Source: Pyropia yezoensis
Taxonomy: Eukaryota > Rhodophyta > Bangiophyceae > Bangiales > Bangiaceae
Direction: 5' to 3'
DNA length: 64,000 nt
Assembly (NCBI GenBank): GCA_009829735.1
Contig: CM020618.1
Coordinates: 34,138,894 to 34,202,893, forward strand
In this document: piece by piece, positions 19,340-28,302 of the stretch
Layout of the letters: each line of letters begins with the position of its first letter
How positions within the stretch are numbered: position 1 is the first letter of the stretch
Notes under the pieces: generated by a model
The model's input: only the letters and a program-made list of their open reading frames with translations
Told to the model about the DNA's origin: nothing
Databases searched by the model: none
Program-made: the position numbers and the translations under genes

Positions 19340-20848
19340 ATGGCTGACCATACCATGGCACACCTTGCGTGCCCATTGACCCTCGCGGACTTCCGCGAGG
19401 CACAGGCCAACGACGATGACTGTAGACGTCATCGTGCTAACCTCCTGGCTGGTACGGCCGGCATCTTCTCCGAGAACGAAGACGGACTCATATACCGGCG
19501 GGCACCCGCCGATGGACGACATCAAGTCGTGGTTCCCGTGTCCTTACGGCAAGCCGTCATGAAACGAGAACATGAGAACCCTACAGCCGGACACCCGGGG
19601 GGTTCACGTATGTTCGCAGCAATGCGAAGGTTCTTCTACTGGCCAGCAATGGCCGTCGACGTGGTCGACCACGTAAGGGGATGCCACCCCTGTGCACGTA
19701 ACCGCACGAGTCTACATAGGCAGGCGTCTGCCATGAAGCTATTCCCACCCGATGGGCCCAACGAGCAAGTCGCTATCGACATACTCGGGCCACTTCCGGT
19801 AACGGAAGAAGGGAACAGGTACATCCTGGTCATGTCTGACCGCTTCACTAAGCTGTCACGAGCGGCAGCCATCCCGAATGATACGGCATACACCATCATG
19901 AACGCAGTGGTTGACCACTGGATCAGTGCATACGGAGTCATGAAGCAACTCCTCTCCGATAACGGAGCAAACCTTACGTCGGCATTCTGCACTAAGGTCC
20001 TGGGCATGTTCGGTATCGAACCACGTCGGGCATCCGACTACCACCCGCAGTCCAACGGGCAGGTGGAGCGGTTCAACCGCACCATCGTAAAGATGCTACA
20101 GTGCTACGTGGCCGAGCACACGAACACTTGGGACAGGCTTCTGTCCGTACTCACCCTGGCATACAATGCCAGGCCACATCGGAGCACAAACATTGCTCCG
20201 CTGGAGTGGGTCATGCCACTAGGCGTCGGTAACATGACGCTGCCACCCGGCAGGTGCACTCGGTATGATACACCGAAGGGCCGACCCGCCGAACGCATCC
20301 ACCTAGCTTGGTTGGCCAAGCTATCGTGGATGATTCCTAAGCTCAAGGGTGCCCTTGACAGAACACAACTTCGATATAAGAAGAACTTCGACGCCCGACT
20401 ACGGGTGCGCAACGCAACCCTGGTAACAGGTGACTGGGTCTATATCAGACACCAGAAGTTCCGCGGGAACAAGCTCATGCAACCGGTCAAGGGACCGTAC
20501 CAGATCCTCCACAGAGATGACCACTCTGTTATCTTACACTCCGATACGGAGATTCAACGCATCAGCATGAATGATGTCACACCTGCTCCGGTGCCGGAAC
20601 AGCCTCAGCCGGTACCGGCTGGGTTGCTACATGAAGCTCTTACAACCCACCGGTCAGATGACCCGGTGGGACCGGATGGGATTCCATACCAAGTAGAGAG
20701 CGTAGTCGGACACACCGACCCGGACCTACCAGGACCCTGGTACGTCAAGGTTATGTGGGTCGGATACGACTCACCCACCTGGGAACAGGCGGCAAATATA
20801 CCCCGCCAACTCCTCATGCCGTACATGAGGCGACGACGCCTACTGTAA
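19340..20848 (+). CDS. pol: Integrase with C-terminal chromodomain, inner chromovirus
   Basis: 502 codons in the same frame as the upstream pol after one TAG. The N-terminal HHCC zinc finger is H-x6-H (HENPTAGH) and CHPC. The DDE core shows VAIDILGPLPV, LLSDNGANLTS and YHPQSNGQVERFNR. After the GPF/Y-like segment (VKGPYQIL), a chromodomain-like end (PWYVKVMWVGYDSPTWEQA) marks it as a chromovirus. Such domains usually steer insertion to marked chromatin. The ATG at 19340 follows the TAG by one codon, so re-initiation is also possible. Confidence 0.93.
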   Translation: MADHTMAHLACPLTLADFREAQANDDDCRRHRANLLAGTAGIFSENEDGLIYRRAPADGRHQVVVPVSLRQAVMKREHENPTAGHPGGSRMFAAMRRFFYWPAMAVDVVDHVRGCHPCARNRTSLHRQASAMKLFPPDGPNEQVAIDILGPLPVTEEGNRYILVMSDRFTKLSRAAAIPNDTAYTIMNAVVDHWISAYGVMKQLLSDNGANLTSAFCTKVLGMFGIEPRRASDYHPQSNGQVERFNRTIVKMLQCYVAEHTNTWDRLLSVLTLAYNARPHRSTNIAPLEWVMPLGVGNMTLPPGRCTRYDTPKGRPAERIHLAWLAKLSWMIPKLKGALDRTQLRYKKNFDARLRVRNATLVTGDWVYIRHQKFRGNKLMQPVKGPYQILHRDDHSVILHSDTEIQRISMNDVTPAPVPEQPQPVPAGLLHEALTTHRSDDPVGPDGIPYQVESVVGHTDPDLPGPWYVKVMWVGYDSPTWEQAANIPRQLLMPYMRRRRLL

Positions 20849-20925
20849 CAACCCAACCGACACCGACTTCGGCTGTTGGGGGGTGAGGCTTATACCTACT
20901 AAGTAGGGTGTGACATGGTTACGGC

Positions 20926-21021
20926 AGACTTAGGTTTCTAAGTCAAATCAGACTTAGGTTTCTAAGTCGAACCAAGCTTAGGTAACTAAGTAGAGCTAAG
21001 CTTAGGTAACTAAGTAAAACC
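20926..21021. repeat. Four 24-bp tandem palindromic units in the inner element
   Basis: Units at 20926, 20950, 20974 and 20998 are exactly 24 bp apart. Units 1-2 contain ACTTAGGTTTCTAAGT and units 3-4 contain CTTAGGTAACTAAG, each a small palindrome. They lie between the end of integrase and the end of the antisense ORF, which converge on this spot. A role in termination, 3' processing or protein binding is plausible. Confidence 0.9.
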
Positions 21022-21092
21022 TGAACCTTAATAAGTTAACTTAAAGGTAAAGGCTAACTCCGATAATATCGAAGTAACTAGGGAGCTTACAC

Positions 21093-21149
21093 GGGAGGAT
21101 GACCTCCCCAAGCCAAGACACCAAGTGAGGGAGGATGACCTCCCCAAGC
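21093..21149. repeat. Pair of identical hairpins between integrase and antisense ORF
   Basis: A 21-bp word with the stem GGGAGG-ATGA-CCTCCC occurs at 21093-21113 and again at 21129-21149. With the 24-bp palindromes just upstream it makes this convergent intergenic gap unusually structured. Confidence 0.85.
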
Positions 21150-21326
21150 ATGAACCTACCGGAAGAAGTTGGACGGGAGGCTAGGCACCACTGAGCCAGA
21201 AGGGGTACTCCCCAGGGCAGCAAACAGAGGCAAGCAATGCCCCCAAAGGGGATGAGTTTATACTCACTACTACCCGGCTACCAAAAGGGTTGCCGGGGCC
21301 CTCTCCCGCACAAACAATAGCACTCC

Positions 21327-24056
21327 TCAGTGGGTAGACCCACTGCCCGAGGGAGGCCACTCACGCGTAAGCGCGTAGACCTCCGTGCTCCACCGGTCGG
21401 CAACGTCACTACGGTCGACCACCCGAGTTACCTCGGTGCATAGCTGGACGAGGGTGCTGCGGCCAGCCTCCACGTCCTCCAGAGCTTTCTGGAGGCGGTC
21501 CAGCACGCCACCGAAGCAACGCGCTGACCCAACCAGCGCAGCACCTGGGGGGATATCCCCCCAGCTAACAGAGAGACCCCCACGCATTGCGCGGGTAACA
21601 AGGGCGTCAACGCCCTCATCCCAGAGACGGGGACCCCTGTCATGTAGGACAGGGGCGGGAGGTGACACTGGCGCAGCCAGAGGAGCCACAGGAGCCGACA
21701 CGGCTACCACCGGAGCCGGTGGCACTTGATACGAGGCCCGGTAGGACCCTACCGAAGGGGCTCCACCGTAACCACGGCGGTACTCCGCCCGACGACGGGA
21801 CACCTCACGCTCCCCACCCACAGAGCCCCACTCTCGGGGACGACGGCCAACCGCCGCCGGCATCGGGTTACCGAACCACGGAGCAAGGACCTGAAGAGGG
21901 TCATGGATAACCATGGGAATACCCAGGTCAGGAACGGCCTCGGTGGACGCCCACCCATGGCAATTGGGCTCACCCGGCTGAGTACGCCGGATACGCAACG
22001 AGTGACGTGGCAAGGGGGTAGCCCCAGCCTGCGGGTCCCGGTACGGGGGAAGGGCCAACACCCCAGCCCAGTTCACGGCATCGTGAACAGCCAGCAGGGC
22101 TTCGAACTCCCGGGCCAACCCGGTCTTGGCGGCTATCAGATCCACTCCCAACTGCGCGATGTGCCGACGGACACCCGTCGGGAGATGAAACAGACGACCC
22201 TGCCGGCGGACGGACAGCAAGAAGGATGAAGCCTGCCCGAGGGAAACCTCAAGGGTGAAGGTACCCTGCAACGGGTGGACCGGTCGCGAGGCCAACACAC
22301 TCCCGAAGTAGCGAAGGCAGGAGCCGGTGTCAAACCGGAAAGCAGGGGCGGGTTCCCACCCCTCCTGCCATAGCGGCGGGCGCACGGGAGTGTATACCGG
22401 AGCACGACCGTTGCCGGTCTGCAACGCACACGTTATATCCGTGCGGAACGCATCCGCCATGACACCATGGTTACGTCGCCAACTCGACGCCGACTTCAAC
22501 CCCGCCATGGGCGGGTAGGGAGCCGTCAACGACAGATACGGGGGTACCCCCGGGTAGTAGTCGAAGTCGGGATACCGACCGGTACGGCTCACCGTCTCCC
22601 CAAACGCAACCGGCTCCGCCGCCGCCGCAATCCCCCGAGCACTAGCCGGGTAGTCAATCTCCCGCGGCAACGCGGGGGCAATCAAGTCGCAGACCCCGAA
22701 GTTGGGGTCGAGGTAGACCTCACCCCGTCCCACCCGGGTGCGCCAAAGCTGCGCATGCCGGTCGTCCGGCTGACTCAGGATCCAATGATGTTCCACCCGG
22801 ACCGCGTTCGGCTGGTTGACCAGCCGCACCAACTCCCGCTCCCAGCTCGGGTCCACCTTAACGCGGCGGGAGGACTCTCCACGGGGATGCACCAGGTGGA
22901 AGTCCACCCGCATACGCCCATCGGACTCCATCGACTCTTGCACCGTGAGGCCTCGAACCCGAGCCACCAAGTCGGACACCGACATGGCGGGTTGACCCGC
23001 CGCCACGGCGACGCCGCCACCCAACGGGGCAACCCGGGCAGGACCAGGAAGAATCGGGGGCGCCGGGGGACGCACCACCGGCAGAGGGGCCGACGTCGGA
23101 GATGGACGAGGCCGAGGAGGAAGAAGAAGGGCGGGCGCCCGCCCGGAGTAACTCCCGGTGTCAACCGCCATGGGAGAAGGAGCGTCTTGACCGCTCGACG
23201 CCCGCGGCACCGCAGGTACGGTACCGGCGCCGGCACCACCCGTCGGCGTAGCCCCCGCCTCGGAAGGGGAAGGCACTTGGACAGCCTCCGGAGCCGGAGC
23301 CCCGGCCGTGCGGACACCCGCACCGTCTTGACCCGCCGCACCGGGTGTCGCACCGCCACCACCACCCGCGTCAACGTCGGGACCGCCTCGAGGAGTCACC
23401 GCCCGGACACCCGGACCACCTTGACCAGCCGGAGTCGGCTGCGGGTCGCCACCTCCGCCGCAGGGCGGACCATCTTGAGGTAGCTGCGGTGAGCCGGCAC
23501 CGGCACCAGGCTCCATCCGGGCAGCCGGCAGAGAGGGGGTAGAAGCCGCCACGCGCGGTTGACCGCCGGGTTGACCTCCGGCCGACGGCACCGTCGTGCC
23601 GCTGCACACGGACGACAGTCCTCCGGCCGACAGACGGACGGACACCGCAGGCCCGTCGTCGTCAGACGAGCTCACCCCGTAACGCGCGGCGTCGGGACCG
23701 ACAGGCGCGTCGTCCTCCATCTCCTCCCCGATCAGGAGGTCTTCCTCCTCTCCAAGCACCTGGGGATAGGACATGATAACGGGTGCAGAGTCCCCCGCGA
23801 CCACAAGCCGTCGACGGCTACGACCCGGTACGGTGGGATAACCGGGACGAGCCAGGGAAGCACGGGCACCCGCGCTTATGACCACAAACGGCCACGAGAA
23901 GCGCCGCAGGCGCGCGGGTCGACCCGCGCTCCACGAGGCTACGAACGGGCTCCACCCAGGCACCTGGGCGGGCCGGGGCCACACCCCCGTACGGGGCAAC
24001 CAAGAGGGGTTCACCCCGAAACCGCCCCCGCGAAAAGCGGGAGCGGCCGCCCCCAT
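21327..24056 (-). CDS. Antisense ORF of the inner chromovirus, unknown accessory protein
   Basis: An uninterrupted 909-codon frame runs opposite to gag-pol between integrase and the 3' LTR. An internal ATG at 23774 (MSYPQVLGEEEDLL) is an alternative start giving 815 residues. The N-terminal half is acidic, then Gly/Pro/Ala-rich. From about residue 358 the composition becomes protein-like: MSVSDLVARVRGLTVQ, WERELVRLVNQPNAVRVEHH, PPYLSL (505), LRYFGSVLASRPVHPL (581) and LLSVRRQGRLFHLP (613). No known domain is recognised. The core of residues 505-665 aligns with residues 217-375 of the outer element's antisense ORF in the same order and spacing. A promoter could lie in the 3' LTR read backwards. 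Conservation between two diverged elements argues for a real protein, with role unknown. Confidence 0.7.
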   Translation of the reverse strand: MGAAAPAFRGGGFGVNPSWLPRTGVWPRPAQVPGWSPFVASWSAGRPARLRRFSWPFVVISAGARASLARPGYPTVPGRSRRRLVVAGDSAPVIMSYPQVLGEEEDLLIGEEMEDDAPVGPDAARYGVSSSDDDGPAVSVRLSAGGLSSVCSGTTVPSAGGQPGGQPRVAASTPSLPAARMEPGAGAGSPQLPQDGPPCGGGGDPQPTPAGQGGPGVRAVTPRGGPDVDAGGGGGATPGAAGQDGAGVRTAGAPAPEAVQVPSPSEAGATPTGGAGAGTVPAVPRASSGQDAPSPMAVDTGSYSGRAPALLLPPRPRPSPTSAPLPVVRPPAPPILPGPARVAPLGGGVAVAAGQPAMSVSDLVARVRGLTVQESMESDGRMRVDFHLVHPRGESSRRVKVDPSWERELVRLVNQPNAVRVEHHWILSQPDDRHAQLWRTRVGRGEVYLDPNFGVCDLIAPALPREIDYPASARGIAAAAEPVAFGETVSRTGRYPDFDYYPGVPPYLSLTAPYPPMAGLKSASSWRRNHGVMADAFRTDITCALQTGNGRAPVYTPVRPPLWQEGWEPAPAFRFDTGSCLRYFGSVLASRPVHPLQGTFTLEVSLGQASSFLLSVRRQGRLFHLPTGVRRHIAQLGVDLIAAKTGLAREFEALLAVHDAVNWAGVLALPPYRDPQAGATPLPRHSLRIRRTQPGEPNCHGWASTEAVPDLGIPMVIHDPLQVLAPWFGNPMPAAVGRRPREWGSVGGEREVSRRRAEYRRGYGGAPSVGSYRASYQVPPAPVVAVSAPVAPLAAPVSPPAPVLHDRGPRLWDEGVDALVTRAMRGGLSVSWGDIPPGAALVGSARCFGGVLDRLQKALEDVEAGRSTLVQLCTEVTRVVDRSDVADRWSTEVYALTREWPPSGSGSTH

Positions 24057-24346
24057 TCACTCGGTAACACGAGAGGGGCTCCCCTACCACCAGGCACCTG
24101 GTGGCGGATCCGCTTGCACCACCCCTCGGAAAGAGGGGTCGTGAACAGAACCCGCATCGGGAATTTAACGGTCCGGAAAACGGATCGTGTGTGTACCACA
24201 CAAAGGGGGGCACCCCCCTCGGACAACCTCGAAAAGGGGTGTCTGTCGCGACGGGGCGCAAAGCCCCACCCGACGGGTAAACAGTCACGCGACCCACTTA
24301 CATTCGGTAACCCGAATGCAACTCGACCCGAGGACGGGCCGAATCT

Positions 24347-24358
24347 AAGGGGGGGATA
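24347..24358 (+). promoter_or_regulatory. Polypurine tract, inner element
   Basis: AAGGGGGGGATA ends directly at the TG of the 3' LTR, the normal position for plus-strand cDNA priming. Confidence 0.8.
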
Positions 24359-24720
24359 TGTAGCAATATGGTTGTCCGTATTGTGACCCTAATATCAGGG
24401 GGGCTACTTCTAATCCTTAACTTTCAATTTGAGAGTCCGAGCTGGTCACGGTATCTATAAGTTACGTATGACCAGAGGGACTTGCATCTTGGGGTGGAGG
24501 GTAGTTAGTAGTGTCTCCGAGGGTTTATAACGAGGGGGCCGGTGGCGAATCCACCGCCGGCCAAGGAGAACAACAAACCCCTCCCATTTGGGCTCCCATC
24601 TTGGTCCCGTGGCTTGCGCTCCAAGGACAGCAACCTTGGCCTCCCGGTGACGTTGGTGCCGATCCCCCTTGGTGAGTGTTCCCTGAGAGTGGACGCGCGA
24701 CGGATTCCTATTGTGCTACA
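24359..24720 (+). repeat. 3' LTR of the inner chromovirus
   Basis: 362 bp, near-identical to 13903-14264, followed by the AACGT target duplication. The open frame that runs from this LTR into the outer gag is an accident of the insertion; the Gag start is at 13650. Confidence 0.97.
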
Positions 24721-24725
24721 AACGT

Positions 24726-26419
24726 CCCAAGGGGTGAGGACTGTCCCCGCGGGTTCCACTCGGGTTGGAGCCAACTTTGGCTTGGAGCCGTCGCCAACTA
24801 GGCTTTCGGGGGACGGCGGACCTCCGTTGGTCGGCGATGGGCTCGCGCCCATGCCCCCGGTTGAGACCCCTGAGGAACGTGGTTACCCCTCAGGTGGTCT
24901 CCCGGAGGCGGACCGAGACTCAACTGGAGTCGTCAATCCACTCCTCGCGGAAACTGTCCGTCGGGAGGCGACCAATGTGTTGCGGCAGACTTTGCCGGAC
25001 CTGGTGGTCACGATGACGAAGACTATTCTGAATCAGATTGTGGCGAGTTTGCCAGATGGCCTTAATGTCCAGACCGGATCGGGGCTTTCGAGCCCGCAGG
25101 CGCAGGGGGAATCCCTCCTCACGCCTATCTCGGGTCGCCCCGAACAGGGGGCGACACCTGTGACTCCCAACGAGGGAGCCACACCATACTCGTTGGGGCG
25201 TACGCCCTTCATGGGGGAGTTCCCCCCGGAAACGCCGGCGGCTACACCAAGCGCGCCGCGCCAGACTATGGGCACTGAGGGTGAACTTGCCCCAGTGCCA
25301 CAGCGGCTGTTCCCTCAACATGAGGTGCCGCCCAAGATCCAGGTAGCCAACCCGGTCTACCAGAGGATCTTTCATTGTGAGACCTACGCCCTCCACAATA
25401 GGTCGGTGGCGGATGGTCCTGACCAGGCCCAAGCCATGGGCCGTGCCAAGAAGAATGCACTTCACTCTTTTGGGCACAAAGCGGAGTGGGATAGAACTCC
25501 CCCCCTCCGTGTCTTGGAGTTTCTGCGTCGTTTCACAAAAGCCTGTGACGACAATTCCATAAGTGAAGGCATGGCTGTCTATATGATACAGGAGTTTACG
25601 AAGGGCGACCTCCGGACAGAACTTATGTCCGTCATGCCCAGTTCCTCAAGTGGAGGCGCTGGTGAGGTGACGTCCTCTTTGGAGCTCGTCAACTGGTTGT
25701 TGAGAGCCATGGTTGATGAAGCGGCGTTGGCTTCTCAAGTCGAGGAGTTTACGCAAGCCCATCAGGAAGAGGCGGAGGACGAGTTGTCCTTTGCGGAGCG
25801 AGTCCGTAAGCTCAACAATCTTTGTGGGTTTCTTCATCCACAAGCTGTGGTGAAGAGTCGGTTTGTGGAGGGACTCCATTGGTCAGTCCGGATGGAGACC
25901 CGGGAGCAGAACACTGCCCGGGCGACCCTGGCCGAGTTGCCTAGGTTCGCCTACCGCAGAGGCGAGGCCTACCGCAAGTTGCAGGAGGAACAAAGCCAGG
26001 AGCGTCAAGCTGAGTTGGCCAAGGCACGGGAGGAGGCGCGCCAGGCCAGAGAGTTGAGAGAGGCACGCCGAATCCGCAAGGAGAGGGTGGTAGCTGCCGT
26101 GGGAACTTCCCAGGGTATCTCTTCGTCTTCCCCAGTTGAGAAGACCCCTCCGGGAACTGACAATCGGTGTTGGAACTGCAACTCCGATGGACACTGGGCA
26201 TATGATTGCCCCAAGTTGAGTAAACGCATCCAACAACTTGTTAGGAATGCGAGTAAGAAGACGGCTACGAACGAAGTACGTTCACACCGCGAGGGTGGGT
26301 CTCGACCGGTGGTGGCGGTCGCCACACCCTCGGCGGAGGGGGCGGACACGTCGTCCTCGGACTCGTCGTCTTCCCCTTCGTCCTCAGATTCGGACGCCAA
26401 GTCGGCGGGAAACGAATGA
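24726..26419 (+). pseudogene. gag: gag of the outer chromovirus, 3' part
   Basis: The continuation of the gag cut at 13902, in the matching phase. It carries the capsid-like region (ETYALHNRSVADGPDQAQAM, LRVLEFLRRFTKAC, about 25380-25550), a charged helical stretch (QEEQSQERQAELAKAREEAR) and the knuckle CWNCNSDGHWAYDC (CX2CX4HX4C). It ends in a Ser/acid-rich tail closing with AGNE. Its TGA (26417-26419) overlaps the pol ATG (26416-26418) as ATGA. Apart from the inner insertion no break is visible. Confidence 0.9.
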
Positions 26420-28302
26420 CCGTTGGAGCTGGTCGTCCGAAGCTCACAACGGCAGCCTCGGCCAAGTGGGTCAAGAGGACGAACCAACCGTGCCGGATAC
26501 TGCGGCGACCTAAGGGAGTCCGCCAACCTCGGGTAGGACTCCCCAAGAACGTAAACCCACGTCGGGTCATCGCGGTGCTGACGGGTGAGAACTTCCAGGT
26601 GGCTGGACGGGTGCAACTTGCCCCCGGCCGCGCCTGTTGTTCCCGTATCGTACTTGATACCGGGTCAGGAGCCTCCTTGATACGCAAGTCGCTATTACCA
26701 AAGGAGATGAAGCTCCAACGCTGGAAGTCTAAAGCTGACCATCTGATCGATATCAATGGTGAGGTACTTCCCATCGTTGGTGCCGTGACCCTACCAACTA
26801 GGTTGGGGACCCATGAGGTCGACGTGACCTATGGAGTAGTTGAGAATATATCGGTACCCCTGCTTCTGGGTACCCCTTATGTTGTTACACAAGTGCCTTT
26901 GATTTGTGGCCCTGAGTATTGGGTCAGGTTGATGAATCGGGAAACCATCCCCATCCTTGGTAAGGGAAAGTCTGTGGCTCCTGTGACAGTCTCACAGTCG
27001 AAGCCTGTTTGTTCTGTGACGGAAGGGTTTACTGCTACCCTGCGTTTAGCCCGTAAAGTCACGTTGCCCCCCAACTCGGTGGCGCACGTTGACGTTGTAA
27101 CTGATTATACGGGGAACGGGTTGGTGCACCCTTACCCCCGTCTTGCTCGCAAGCACCAAGTGCATGTTGCCCTTGGCACGACGGACTCCAAAGCCGGAGT
27201 CCCGTGGAGGATCCAGGTGATGAACCTGAGCTCGTCACCCAAGTACTTCAAGTCGGGAGCCAAGTTCGGCTATATCGACCAACACGAGGGACCGGTAGTA
27301 GCGGTCACCCTCAACGCGGGCGCAAGTAGTGACCTGAAGTCCGGAAAGGAGAAGCATCAAGCCAAGTCGGCCGCCTCTCCTCGGCCCCATGTGAACATGG
27401 AGGGTGTCCCACCCAGGTTGAGGGTTCAAGTTGAACGCCTCCTGGACCAATATCACAAGTTGTGGGATGGTCAATTGGGACTCATGAGAGCCACCCAACA
27501 CCGGATCGAGTTGAAGCCCGGTGCACCCCCTATACGCCAACAACCGTATAGGGGAGGACCCCGTTCAAGGGCCCTCGTTAAGGACCAATTTGCTCGCATG
27601 GAGGCCCTCGATGTGATCGAGGCCAGTAACGCCGAGCGGGCGAGTCCGGTGGTTATCGTCCCCAAAGTTGATGGGACCCCCCGGTTCTGTATCGACTACC
27701 GTAAGCTCAACGAGAGCACGGTGAAGGACTGTTATCCCCTACCTAAAATGGACGACTGTCTGGACTCTCTGGGGGAGGCAAACGTGTTCTCTACCCTGGA
27801 CTGTAACGCGGGGTACTGGCAAATTCCCATTGCCCCGGAGGACAGGCATAAAAATACCTTTACCTGTCACTGTGGTACCTACCAGTGCAAGCGTCTACCG
27901 TGTGGCCTGTGTAACGTGCCGGCAACTTTCCAGCGCGCTATGGACATGATTCTGGCCGGAGCACGGTGGCAGATCTGTCTCGTGTACCTAGACGATATCA
28001 TTGTGTTCTCCCGAAGTCCGGAGGAACACATTGGCCATCTTGGCCAGGTGTTCAAGCTACTTGCTGACGCCGGTGTGTCACTGAAGGCGAGTAAGTGCCA
28101 CCTCTTCACTCAAGAGGTGGAATACTTGGGACATGTTGTCCATCCGGGGTGTCTCAGTGTCAACGAGAAAAACTTGAGGGCCATCCATGAGGCTCAGTAC
28201 CCTCGGACACAGACCCAGATGAGGAGCTTCCTCGGCATGTGTAACGTGTACCGACGTTTCACCAAGGGCTTCGCCAAGGTGGCGAAACCGTTGAATGAGT
28301 GA
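26416..28302 (+). pseudogene. pol: Pol of the outer chromovirus: protease and reverse transcriptase
   Basis: 628 codons starting on the ATGA overlap with gag. The protease motif is VLDTGSGASLIRKSLLP. RT has VVIVPKVDGTPRFCIDYRKL, LPCGLCNVPATFQRA and YLDDIIVFSRS. The frame stops at TGA 28300-28302, just after RSFLGMCNVYRRFTKGFAKV, while RNase H continues in the same frame. The local sequence GAGTGAGTGAG suggests slippage or point mutation. This stop is at a different place from the inner element's TAG, so it looks like a lesion, not a shared signal. Confidence 0.92.

Larger units (their letters stand above)
13903..24720 (+). mobile_element. Inner Ty3/gypsy chromovirus (young, nested)
   Basis: LTRs at 13903-14264 and 24359-24720 (362 bp each, TGTAGCA...TGCTACA) differ at about two positions. 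The target duplication AACGT is perfect (13898-13902 and 24721-24725). Internal order is primer-binding site, gag, pol (protease-RT-RNase H, TAG, integrase-chromodomain), a block of tandem palindromic repeats, a 909-codon antisense ORF and a polypurine tract. All core enzyme motifs are present. The only visible lesion is an in-frame TAG at 19334, so this copy is recent. Confidence 0.97.

Noticed and set aside
20926-21021. CRISPR-like array
   Set aside because: Units are 24 bp, directly adjacent with no unique spacers, in a retrotransposon of a eukaryote.
22467-23483. Plus-strand 338-codon ORF in the inner element's 3' region
   Set aside because: It is the shadow of the antisense gene: Arg/His-rich, without motif, and not matched in the outer element.
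24542-24725. LTR-derived start of the outer Gag ORF
   Set aside because: The frame runs into the inner element's 3' LTR by accident. The true Gag start is upstream of the nested insertion (13650).
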